DNA from: Christiangramia sp.
GTDB lineage: Bacteria > Bacteroidota > Bacteroidia > Flavobacteriales > Flavobacteriaceae
Assembly (NCBI RefSeq): GCF_029937855.1
Contig: NZ_JAPYPC010000003.1
Coordinates: forward strand, 62,001-126,000
DNA length: 64,000 bases
Direction of reading: 5' to 3'
This document shows, in pieces, positions 48,028 through 55,743 of the stretch (position 1 is the stretch's first letter; every line of letters starts with the position of its first letter). The translations under genes were made by a program, and so were the position numbers. The notes beneath the pieces are model-generated. The model worked only from the letters and a program-made list of their open reading frames with translations. It was not told the DNA's origin and searched no databases.

Positions 48028-49593
48028 TTGGAACAATTACTTGAACAATTTTTAATTAAGAACAACTATACTAATTTTGACGAAAATGTAATAAAACTTC
48101 AGTTACAGACTCATCCAAACTATCCAAGTTTTTTATCGATAACCGAAACACTTAACTATTTTAATATTGAAAATCTTGCTGCTAAAATTCCAACTGATTC
48201 TTTGGCAATTTTACCAGACCATTTCTTAAGTTTAATAATTCAAGGCAATACTAAGGAATTAGTTCTTGTTTCTAAGAAAGGACAACAAATTAAGACAAGG
48301 AACGCCAAAGGTGAAAAAAAAACTTTGACCGAAAATGCTTTTATTGCGATTTGGGAAAATTCAATTATTGCAATAGAACCAGGAAGAAAAAAACTGAAAA
48401 AAACAAAAATTAAAATAATCTGGATCTTCCTAATCACCACTATAATATTTGGATTGTTATTTCTTCAAGGAATTTCTTTTATTGAAATTTTCCTGTTGAT
48501 TATGACAAGTGCGGGCATATATCTTGGTTATTTATTAATCAAGGAAAAAATAGGAGAACATTCCCAAGCGGTGTATAATATTTGTAATATCCATCAGAAG
48601 ACAAATTGCAATGAGGTTATAAATTCAAAAGGATCTAAAATTTTTGATTATTTAGACTTGTCTGATTTGACGTTTATCTTTTTTAGTAGTTTAATGTTAT
48701 TCCAGCTTTTTTTTCAATGGAGTTCCTTTTTGAATTTTATATTACTAACATCCATTCCCATAGTATTATATTCAATTTATTATCAAGCAGTAATATTAAA
48801 AAAATGGTGTGTCCTATGTTTGGCTGTTAGCGGTTTACTAATTGTTTTCACCTCGATAGCCATACTAAATTACCCCCTAATTTTCTTAATCATTGATGCA
48901 GTTCAATTTATTTTGATTATTTCTTTAGTTGCTTTTTCATTCACATTTGCCAAAAATCAATATATTATAAGAAAAAAATTATTTTCTGAAAATATTTCTT
49001 TGAGACGTTTTAAAAGAGATCCAGAAATCTTTCAGCATATCTTTTCAAAGGCAAAAGTTTTCGAACGGATATCACCAATACCGAAAGAAATTACTCTTGG
49101 AAACCCAGAAGCATCATTTCAAATAACTGTAGTTACAAACCCTCTTTGTGGATTTTGTAAAACTGCTTTTGAAAACTATCTTAAAATATTAAATACTCAT
49201 CAACAAAATATAAAACTAGTAATCCGTTTTAGTGTTCGCGTAGATAATTTAGAACATCCTTCTACAAAAATCAGCACTCGATTGATTGAGATTTATCATG
49301 AAAAAGGGAATGAAAAATTTATAAAAAGCTATAAGGGTTGGTTTGAAAACAGAAATGTAGTTGAGTGGTTATCATCACATGGCGAACCTAAATTTGATAA
49401 AATAACTTTAAATATTTTGATACAACAAAAAGAGTGGATTCAATCTAACGATTTAAATTATACTCCAGCAACAATAGTTGAAAATAGAATGTTCCCAAAA
49501 AATTACAGTTACGAAGATTTGCCGCATCTGATTAATGATATAACCACAATAGTAGATGGCAAAAATGTACCTGATTTAGCCGAGACAACATGA
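48028..49593 (+). CDS. C39-like / VKOR / thioredoxin fusion, membrane disulfide oxidase
   Basis: 521 residues. Residues about 5-118 resemble a C39 peptidase fold (THPNYPSFLSITETLNYFNI aligns with the GxSLLSLS segment of C39 domains) but lack catalytic Cys and His, so they may only bind leader peptides. Residues about 127-305 form a membrane VKOR domain with loop cysteines Cys186 and Cys194 and the active CxxC WCVLC (Cys261, Cys264). Residues about 350-505 are thioredoxin/DsbA-like with CGFC (Cys374, Cys377) and the cis-Pro segment YTPA (Pro480). It should pass electrons from peptide thiols to quinone, forming disulfides. The start is TTG at 48028; no ATG fits. It is flanked by both peptide genes and followed by the exporter. 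Confidence 0.85.
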   Translation: MEQLLEQFLIKNNYTNFDENVIKLQLQTHPNYPSFLSITETLNYFNIENLAAKIPTDSLAILPDHFLSLIIQGNTKELVLVSKKGQQIKTRNAKGEKKTLTENAFIAIWENSIIAIEPGRKKLKKTKIKIIWIFLITTIIFGLLFLQGISFIEIFLLIMTSAGIYLGYLLIKEKIGEHSQAVYNICNIHQKTNCNEVINSKGSKIFDYLDLSDLTFIFFSSLMLFQLFFQWSSFLNFILLTSIPIVLYSIYYQAVILKKWCVLCLAVSGLLIVFTSIAILNYPLIFLIIDAVQFILIISLVAFSFTFAKNQYIIRKKLFSENISLRRFKRDPEIFQHIFSKAKVFERISPIPKEITLGNPEASFQITVVTNPLCGFCKTAFENYLKILNTHQQNIKLVIRFSVRVDNLEHPSTKISTRLIEIYHEKGNEKFIKSYKGWFENRNVVEWLSSHGEPKFDKITLNILIQQKEWIQSNDLNYTPATIVENRMFPKNYSYEDLPHLINDITTIVDGKNVPDLAETT

Positions 49594-49607
49594 GTAAGGA
49601 CAAAAAT

Positions 49608-49631
49608 CTTGATTGTCCGTAAATGTTCAAG
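49608..49631 (+). promoter_or_regulatory. Shared upstream element of peptide gene B
   Basis: CTTG at 49608-49611 and AAATGTTCAAG at 49621-49631, ending exactly 26 bases before the ATG at 49658, as for peptide gene A. Followed by TATCATAA, a weak -7-like sequence at a 21-base spacing from the TTG. It begins 14 bases after the stop of the VKOR-fusion gene, so gene B probably has its own start of transcription. Confidence 0.65.
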
Positions 49632-49657
49632 ATATCATAAATTTAAAACTTTATATT

Positions 49658-49819
49658 ATGTTAAATGAAATTTTAAACAGCGCAGAGGTGTTAAGTAAAA
49701 ATCAACAAAAATCTATTAGAGGTGGCGGTAACTGCCAGACGTGTTATGACAACAATGGAGGTGCATATAATAATCTAGATCCTGCCTGCGAGGGATGTGG
49801 TTTGCCAGAACCAATGTAG
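49658..49819 (+). CDS. Double-glycine-leader Cys-rich peptide precursor B
   Basis: 53 residues from ATG 49658; an in-frame TTG at 49613 lies inside the shared regulatory element and is rejected. The leader MLNEILNSAEVLSKNQQKSI plus RGG (Gly22-Gly23) is a good match to the Bacteroidota GG-leader consensus (LSKxxxKxIxGG). The core of about 30 residues has four cysteines in two CxxC motifs, CQTC (26, 29) and CEGC (44, 47), separated by an Asn/Gly-rich loop. Two disulfides or a metal site are both possible. The core is unrelated to that of peptide A. A strong terminator follows, before the transporter gene. Confidence 0.78.
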   Translation: MLNEILNSAEVLSKNQQKSIRGGGNCQTCYDNNGGAYNNLDPACEGCGLPEPM

Positions 49820-49870
49820 TTTATTTAATAATTTCCAGACGTATTATATCACGTATGGTACAATAAATTT

Positions 49871-49910
49871 AAAAAGGATTGAAAAAAAAATTTTCAATCC
49901 TTTTTTAGTT
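49871..49910 (+). terminator. Terminator or attenuator between peptide B and the exporter
   Basis: A perfect 15-base stem AAAAAGGATTGAAAA (49871-49885) / TTTTCAATCCTTTTT (49891-49905) with an A5 loop and a T tail. It would allow peptide mRNA to be far more abundant than transporter mRNA. Confidence 0.85.
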
Positions 49911-50001
49911 GTACACCTGCAGAATAATTCAATCTTTACATTAAAGTTTTTTATATTTTACTTAATTTGCCTTTCTAAATATATCCCAATCTTCTCAACT
50001 T

Positions 50002-52194
50002 TTGCTTAAAAATTTCCCATTTTATAAACAACCAGATGCAAAGGACTGCGGCCCTACTTGTCTAAAAATAGTTGCAAAATACTACGGTAAAACAATTTCT
50101 TTGCCAGAGCTTAGACGGTTAAGTGAGACAACTAGGGAAGGAAGTTCTTTATTATCATTGAGCGATACTTCAGAAAAGATTGGTTTTCGTACTCTGGGAG
50201 TCAAACTTTCCACTTCAACTCTTAATGAAGCTACATTACCGTGTATTCTGCATTGGAATAACGATCACTTCGTAGTTCTTTATAAAATAAAAAAAGGAAC
50301 TTATTACATTTCAGATCCAAGCTATGGCTTGATTAGTTATTCGGAGCAAGAATTTATAGATACTTGGATAGGTAAAAATGCCAATACTGAAGATTCTGAA
50401 GGTATCGCATTATTATTGGAGCCCACTCCAAAATTTGAAAATTATAAAACAGACAAAGAAGATATTGATTATGGTTTTGGGTTTTTATTTCAGTATGTTT
50501 TTAGATACAAAAAATTTATAACGCAATTAATCATTGGGTTGCTCGCTGGCAGTCTATTACAAGTAGTTGTTCCTTTTTTAACACAGAGTGTAGTAGATGT
50601 TGGTATTAAAAACCAGGATATTGATTTTGTATATCTAATACTTTTTGCACAAATAGCGCTTTTTATAGGACGGAGTGCCATAGAAGTTATTAGAAGCTGG
50701 ATTCTTTTGCACTTGAGTACACGTATCAACATTTCATTGATCTCAGACTTTTTTATTAAATTGATGAATTTACCAATTGCTTTCTTCGATACTAAAATGA
50801 CCGGTGATATTATGCAACGCATTAATGACCACAAAAGAATTGAGAGCATTCTTACTACTTCGTCACTTACAGTATTATTTTCTACAATGAATTTTTTGGT
50901 TTTTAGTATTGTCTTGGCATACTACAGTTGGTTAATATTTTTTATTTTTTTGTTGGGGAGTATCCTCTATTTTGTCTGGATTTTACTATTTCTCAAGAAA
51001 AGACGAGAACTCGATTATAAAAGATTTTCTCAGGTAAGTGCAGAACAAAGCAAAGTTATTGAATTAATTAACGGAATGCAGGAGATAAAATTGCATAATG
51101 CCGAAAAACAAATGCGGTGGAATTGGGAACATGTTCAAGCTAGGCTTTTTAATATTTCTATAAAAAATTTAGCTCTGGAACAATATCAAAGCGTAGGGTC
51201 ATCTTTAATTAACGAGTTAAAAAATATTATTATAACTATCCTTTCCGCAAAATTGGTGATTGATGGAAATATCACTCTTGGTATGATGTTAGCGATATCT
51301 TATATAGTTGGACAACTTAATTCTCCAATTCAACAATTTATAACTTTTGTAAGGCAGTTACAAGATGCCAGAATTTCTTTGGAGCGTTTGGGTGAGATTC
51401 ATAATAAGGAAGATGAAGATCCTATTGACGCTAAGAAAATAGGTAAACTAGATATCACTAAAAATATAAAATTAGAGGATGTAAGCTTTCGTTATATAGG
51501 TAATAAAGATTTGGTTATAAAAAACTTAAATCTAGAAATACCAGCTAAAAAAATAACTGCTATTGTTGGAGCAAGTGGTAGTGGCAAGACTACTTTAATG
51601 AAACTTTTATTGAACTTCTATAAGCCTAATGAAGGCAAAATTTTAATAGGAAATACTGATTTAGAAATAGTCTCCAACAAGGTATGGCGGAAACATTGTG
51701 GAGTCGTCATGCAAGAAGGATATATTTTTAATAACACTATTGCTCACAATATAGCCGTAGGAGAGGACTATATAAATTACGAACGGCTTGAACACGCTAC
51801 TAAGGTAGCAAATATCACATCATATATCGAATCTCTTCCTTTGAGGTACAATACAAAAATTGGCTTGGAAGGGACAGGACTTAGTACCGGACAAAAACAG
51901 CGTTTGTTAATAGCCAGAGCAGTTTATAAAAATCCTAATTTTTTATTTTTTGATGAAGCTACCTCTGCTTTAGATGCCAATAATGAAAGAACAATTATGG
52001 AAAATCTTAATAGATTTTTTGAAAATAAAACAGTAATTATAATTGCTCACCGTTTAAGTACCGTTAAAAATGCCGATCAGATTGTAGTTTTGGATGATGG
52101 TAAGATTATAGAAAATGGGACACATAAAGAATTAACAGCTCTTAGAGGAAATTATTTCAAACTCGTTAAAAATCAATTGGAACTAGGAAAATAA
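50002..52194 (+). CDS. C39 peptidase-containing ABC exporter (PCAT)
   Basis: 730 residues. The N-terminal C39 peptidase domain (about 1-140) is intact: Cys16 in KDCGPTCLKIVAKYYG, His89 in WNNDHFVVLY and Asp105 in SDPSYG. It is followed by an ABC transmembrane domain (about 165-450, five to six segments) and an ATPase domain with Walker A GASGSGKTT (about 523), signature LSTGQKQR (variant of LSGGQ) and Walker B FLFFDEATSALD. It removes GG leaders and exports the cores across the inner membrane. The start is a TTG at 50002, placing FPFYKQPDAKDCGP at the normal N-terminus. It overlaps the adaptor gene by 1 base (TAATG), so the two are translationally coupled. Confidence 0.93.
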   Translation: MLKNFPFYKQPDAKDCGPTCLKIVAKYYGKTISLPELRRLSETTREGSSLLSLSDTSEKIGFRTLGVKLSTSTLNEATLPCILHWNNDHFVVLYKIKKGTYYISDPSYGLISYSEQEFIDTWIGKNANTEDSEGIALLLEPTPKFENYKTDKEDIDYGFGFLFQYVFRYKKFITQLIIGLLAGSLLQVVVPFLTQSVVDVGIKNQDIDFVYLILFAQIALFIGRSAIEVIRSWILLHLSTRINISLISDFFIKLMNLPIAFFDTKMTGDIMQRINDHKRIESILTTSSLTVLFSTMNFLVFSIVLAYYSWLIFFIFLLGSILYFVWILLFLKKRRELDYKRFSQVSAEQSKVIELINGMQEIKLHNAEKQMRWNWEHVQARLFNISIKNLALEQYQSVGSSLINELKNIIITILSAKLVIDGNITLGMMLAISYIVGQLNSPIQQFITFVRQLQDARISLERLGEIHNKEDEDPIDAKKIGKLDITKNIKLEDVSFRYIGNKDLVIKNLNLEIPAKKITAIVGASGSGKTTLMKLLLNFYKPNEGKILIGNTDLEIVSNKVWRKHCGVVMQEGYIFNNTIAHNIAVGEDYINYERLEHATKVANITSYIESLPLRYNTKIGLEGTGLSTGQKQRLLIARAVYKNPNFLFFDEATSALDANNERTIMENLNRFFENKTVIIIAHRLSTVKNADQIVVLDDGKIIENGTHKELTALRGNYFKLVKNQLELGK

Positions 52195-53480
52195 TGCCAC
52201 AGAGCCGACAACAGTTAAGGAGTGAGGAAGTACAAGATATTCTCACCAAAGTTCCTCATTGGATGATCCAGTGGGGAAATACAATAGTTTTGATATTAAT
52301 CATATTATTTTTCATACTCGCCTGGTTAATAAAATATCCTGATATTATAAGTGCCGAAGCCGTTATTACCTCAAAAACACCTCCACAACGCGAATTTGCA
52401 CGGGTTTCAGGGAAAATGGATACAATATTGGTTGTTGACAAGCAAAAGGTTGTTCAAGGACAGATTATGGCCATGATTGAAAATCCAGCAAATTTGAAGG
52501 ATATTATTTTTTTAAAAAAAATCATTGATTCTTTAAATCTGAACGGTGGTAGAATAAATTTACCTGTTGAGCAATTGCCAATATTGGAATTGGGTGAAGT
52601 CGCTTATGCATATTCTATTTTCGAAAAAGAATACATTGATTATTTACTGAACGAAACATTAGATCCTTATAAAAATAAAATTGCCGCCAATCAATTATCA
52701 GCTTCAGAATTAAAGTTAAGACTCACCAATCTTGAAAACCAAAAGGCGATAACACATGAGACTTTTCAATTTTCGGAAAATGAATTAAAACGACATAAAA
52801 AATTATATGAAAAAGGAGTTATTTCCCTTCAGGAATATGAATCAAAACAGCTAGGTTTTCTGGAAAACAAGAGAAATTTAAAGAATATTGACATTTCTAT
52901 TTCACAGCTTAAACAAACACTTAATGATGCTTATCATACTGAAAAAGAAAATGTGATTAATAATCAGATGGTCGAAACACGATTATTTAAAAACGTTATT
53001 CAATCTCTCAACCAATTAAAAAAAACAATTAAAGATTGGGAACAACTATACCTTTTAAAATCTGACATAGAGGGAGAAGTAAACTTCATGAGCATTTGGA
53101 ATGAAAATCAAACAGTTAGCAAGGGAGATTTGCTATTTACTATTGTCCCAAACAAAATTGAGAATTATTTAGCTAGGATTAAAGCCCCGATTCAAAATAG
53201 TGGAAAAATAAAGTCCGGTCAAGAAGTTAATATTAAACTACTAAACTACCCTGAAACAGAATATGGAGTACTTGAAGGAAAAGTAAAAAACATATCTGCT
53301 ATTCCTAATAGTGAAGGCAGTTATATTGTAAATGTACCATTGGAAAAATCCCTTGTTTCATCGTATAATATAGAAATACCTTTTAAAAACGAAATGACCG
53401 GTACTGCAGAAATAGTTACAGAAGATCTACGTTTGATTGAACGATTTTTTTACCAAGTTAGGGGTATTTTCACCAATTAA
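52194..53480 (+). CDS. HlyD-family membrane fusion protein
   Basis: 428 residues. A short cytoplasmic N-terminus, one membrane segment (about 28-46, GNTIVLILIILFFILAWLI), a periplasmic coiled-coil region (about 150-285, rich in Lys, Glu, Leu, Asn) and two lipoyl-type half-motifs (around 65-95 and 290-330) mark an HlyD/adaptor protein of type I secretion. It links the C39 exporter to an outer-membrane TolC-like channel that is not in the window. The ATG overlaps the exporter stop. It is the last gene of the export unit. Confidence 0.9.
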   Translation: MPQSRQQLRSEEVQDILTKVPHWMIQWGNTIVLILIILFFILAWLIKYPDIISAEAVITSKTPPQREFARVSGKMDTILVVDKQKVVQGQIMAMIENPANLKDIIFLKKIIDSLNLNGGRINLPVEQLPILELGEVAYAYSIFEKEYIDYLLNETLDPYKNKIAANQLSASELKLRLTNLENQKAITHETFQFSENELKRHKKLYEKGVISLQEYESKQLGFLENKRNLKNIDISISQLKQTLNDAYHTEKENVINNQMVETRLFKNVIQSLNQLKKTIKDWEQLYLLKSDIEGEVNFMSIWNENQTVSKGDLLFTIVPNKIENYLARIKAPIQNSGKIKSGQEVNIKLLNYPETEYGVLEGKVKNISAIPNSEGSYIVNVPLEKSLVSSYNIEIPFKNEMTGTAEIVTEDLRLIERFFYQVRGIFTN

Positions 53481-53532
53481 ATCTTTAATTTTTTTTAAAC
53501 AGCAATTGTATAGCCTGTCATTTCTTTTAAAT

Positions 53533-54807
53533 ATGAATCAACCTCTCGCCGAAAGACTGCGCCCAAAAACACTTGAAGATTATTTAAGTCAGCAACATCT
53601 TATTGGCAAAGATGGAGCACTCAAACAACAGATAAAACAGGGAATTATTCCTTCCATGATCTTTTGGGGGCCACCCGGCGTTGGCAAAACAACCTTAGCC
53701 AATATCATAGCTACAGAATCTGGCAGACCCTTTTTTACTCTTAGCGCTATTAGCAGTGGAGTGAAAGATGTTCGGGAGGTTATTGAAAAAGCAAAAAAGA
53801 GTGAAGGCTTATTTACGACAAAAAGTCCTATCCTGTTTATAGACGAGATTCATCGTTTTAGTAAGTCCCAGCAGGATTCACTTTTGGGAGCTGTAGAAAA
53901 AGGTTGGGTCACCTTAATTGGCGCAACCACAGAAAATCCCAGCTTTGAGGTAATCTCAGCATTGTTATCCCGTTGCCAGGTATATATTTTAAAACCATTT
54001 TCTAAAGATGACCTGGTGGCTTTACTGAATAGAGCCATTAAAGAAGATAAGGTAATCGCAGCCAAAAATGTCAGTTTAAAAGAAACCGAAGCACTTTTAA
54101 GACTTAGCGGGGGCGACGCGAGAAAACTGCTGAATATCTTTGAGCTCCTGGTAACTTCTGCTGAAAAAAATGTAGAGATCACTAACGATCTTGTACTTTC
54201 TAAAGTTCAGCAAAATACGGTGCTCTACGATAAGACTGGCGAGCAGCATTACGATATTATTTCAGCTTTTATAAAATCTATAAGAGGTAGTGACCCAAAT
54301 GCAGCTGTGTATTGGCTTGCGAGAATGATCGAGGGCGGTGAAGACGTGAAATTCATCGCGCGTAGATTATTGATTCTTGCTAGTGAAGATATTGGAAATG
54401 CTAACCCAACAGCTTTAGTGATCGCGAACAATTCTTTTCAGGCGGTGAACACAATAGGATATCCTGAAGCGAGGATCATCCTTAGCCAGTGTGTGACATA
54501 CCTTGCGACTTCACCTAAAAGCAATGCCGCTTATATGGCAATTAATGAAGCTCAGAGCCTGGTTAAGAAAACTGGCAACCTTTCTGTTCCCTTAGCCATA
54601 AGAAATGCTCCTACCAAACTCATGAAAGATATCGGCTACGGAAAAGATTATAAGTATGCGCATAACCACGAAGGCAATTTTGTTGCTGCTGAATTTATGC
54701 CAGAAGAAATAAGCAATACAACACTCTACAAGCCCGGAAACAATCAGCGTGAAAATGCACAACGTGAGTTTTTACGAAAAAGATGGCAGAAAAAATATGG
54801 TTACTAG
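53533..54807 (+). CDS. rarA: Replication-associated recombination ATPase RarA (MgsA)
   Basis: 424 residues from the ATG at 53533, where MNQPLAERLRPKTLEDYLSQ matches the family; the longer open frame from 53437 overlaps the adaptor gene and is rejected. AAA+ motifs are Walker A GPPGVGKTT (46-54), Walker B FIDEIHRF (102-109) and the sensor segment IGATTENPSFEV; the C-terminal tetramerisation region contains PEARIILSQCVTYLATSPKS. It acts at stalled replication forks. It converges on the 54804-55694 gene with a 4-base overlap of the stops. It is housekeeping and marks the right edge of the island. Confidence 0.95.
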   Translation: MNQPLAERLRPKTLEDYLSQQHLIGKDGALKQQIKQGIIPSMIFWGPPGVGKTTLANIIATESGRPFFTLSAISSGVKDVREVIEKAKKSEGLFTTKSPILFIDEIHRFSKSQQDSLLGAVEKGWVTLIGATTENPSFEVISALLSRCQVYILKPFSKDDLVALLNRAIKEDKVIAAKNVSLKETEALLRLSGGDARKLLNIFELLVTSAEKNVEITNDLVLSKVQQNTVLYDKTGEQHYDIISAFIKSIRGSDPNAAVYWLARMIEGGEDVKFIARRLLILASEDIGNANPTALVIANNSFQAVNTIGYPEARIILSQCVTYLATSPKSNAAYMAINEAQSLVKKTGNLSVPLAIRNAPTKLMKDIGYGKDYKYAHNHEGNFVAAEFMPEEISNTTLYKPGNNQRENAQREFLRKRWQKKYGY

Positions 54808-55694
54808 TTTTTGAGCTTATAGGTTAAAGAAATTTTCTCATTCTTTTGCCTGTCCAGGTATTCTACGATAAGGTTTCCTGTAACATCAAAATAAGCGACT
54901 CCCTGATTGGTAAGCGAATTATAAATATAGCTTTCCCCTCCGTTTGTTTCTATTAAAATTGCAATAGGCTCTGAAGAATCTTCCTGATATAAACCTAAGC
55001 CCTGATTGGTCTTTTTAAGATTATAAGATTTTCCTGAAAAAAGAAATTCTGAACCGGTCTTAATCTTACGCTCTGCCCTGGCAACTGGTGCAGTGTCTTC
55101 TAATATCTCATTTTCATCTGCTACTGATTCTTCTTCTTCTTCTTCTTCTTCTTCTTCTTCTTCTTCTTCTTCTGCATCAACTTCTACATCTTTTGATGGT
55201 TCCGCCGCAGCGATAGCAGGCACAGCAACTACTTCCACTTCCGGGGTTTTTTCTTGTTCAGCAGATTTAACATACTTATATTCCAGCTCTTCGATAGAAC
55301 TAAATGCATCCCGCAATGCTTCTTGGTAGGCATTCTTAAAATCTTTTTCCCGGCTCCTGCCCTCTTTAGATTCGAATATTACCCTATCATTACAATCCAG
55401 AAGTTTTAAAACCAGTTTAGTTACAAAAAGTCCGGAATTATCCTCAAGTTTCGTTTGCAAACCAAGACAGCGATCTGTATCCAGATCTGAAGGTTTATTT
55501 TCTGTTTTCATGACAGTATTGAATCCATTTTGTTCAAAAAGGAACTTCGTTAAAGAATTCAACCTGTATTTATCCACCTCCTCGGTGAACTGAAAAGTTT
55601 CGGGAATTATAACATATTTATAATTATTGATATCCTGACCGGAAACTTTAATCGCCAACAGTAAGATAAATATACTGGTCAATATTTTTTTCAT
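54804..55694 (-). CDS. Secreted protein of unknown function with a poly-Glu tract
   Basis: 296 residues with a signal peptide (MKKILTSIFILLLAIKVSGQ). The N-terminal domain (about 20-145; YKYVIIPETFQFTEEVDKYR, KLLDCNDRVIFESKEGRSRE) is a type common in flavobacterial periplasmic proteins with no known function. A low-complexity linker follows with 15 consecutive Glu encoded by (GAA)15 (55128-55172), then a C-terminal domain with short beta-strands (GKSYNLKKTNQGLGLY). The trinucleotide tract can change length by slippage without breaking the frame. It is followed upstream on the same strand by the DUF5723-like gene. Confidence 0.72.
   Translation of the reverse strand: MKKILTSIFILLLAIKVSGQDINNYKYVIIPETFQFTEEVDKYRLNSLTKFLFEQNGFNTVMKTENKPSDLDTDRCLGLQTKLEDNSGLFVTKLVLKLLDCNDRVIFESKEGRSREKDFKNAYQEALRDAFSSIEELEYKYVKSAEQEKTPEVEVVAVPAIAAAEPSKDVEVDAEEEEEEEEEEEEEEESVADENEILEDTAPVARAERKIKTGSEFLFSGKSYNLKKTNQGLGLYQEDSSEPIAILIETNGGESYIYNSLTNQGVAYFDVTGNLIVEYLDRQKNEKISLTYKLKN
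55128..55172. repeat. (TTC)15 / (GAA)15 microsatellite
   Basis: Fifteen uninterrupted trinucleotide units inside the coding region of the 296-residue protein, read as GAA codons on the minus strand. No other tract of this length was seen in the window. Confidence 0.95.
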
Positions 55695-55743
55695 TATTTC
55701 TATTTTTTGAGGTTAGGTGCTGGATAAAATCCAACCTATCTTT

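Noticed and set aside
49613-49657. TTG start giving a 68-residue form of peptide B
   Set aside because: It lies within the regulatory element shared with peptide gene A, and the extension does not look like a GG leader; the ATG at 49658 does.
47519-49819. Classification of the peptides as lanthipeptides or graspetides
   Set aside because: No LanM/LanB/LanC, ATP-grasp or radical-SAM gene is present in the window, and the cores lack the Ser/Thr or Thr/Glu patterns; the redox fusion points to disulfides instead.
49797-50009. 70-codon frame after peptide B
   Set aside because: It runs through the terminator hairpin, overlaps two genes and is composed of low-complexity Phe/Ile/Lys; no motif.
53437-53532. 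Longer N-terminus for RarA
   Set aside because: It overlaps the HlyD gene and lacks family similarity; MNQPLAERLRP at 53533 is typical.
55093-55329. Plus-strand frame encoding a poly-Ser protein
   Set aside because: It is the antisense reading of the (GAA)15 tract in a gene with a good signal peptide on the other strand.
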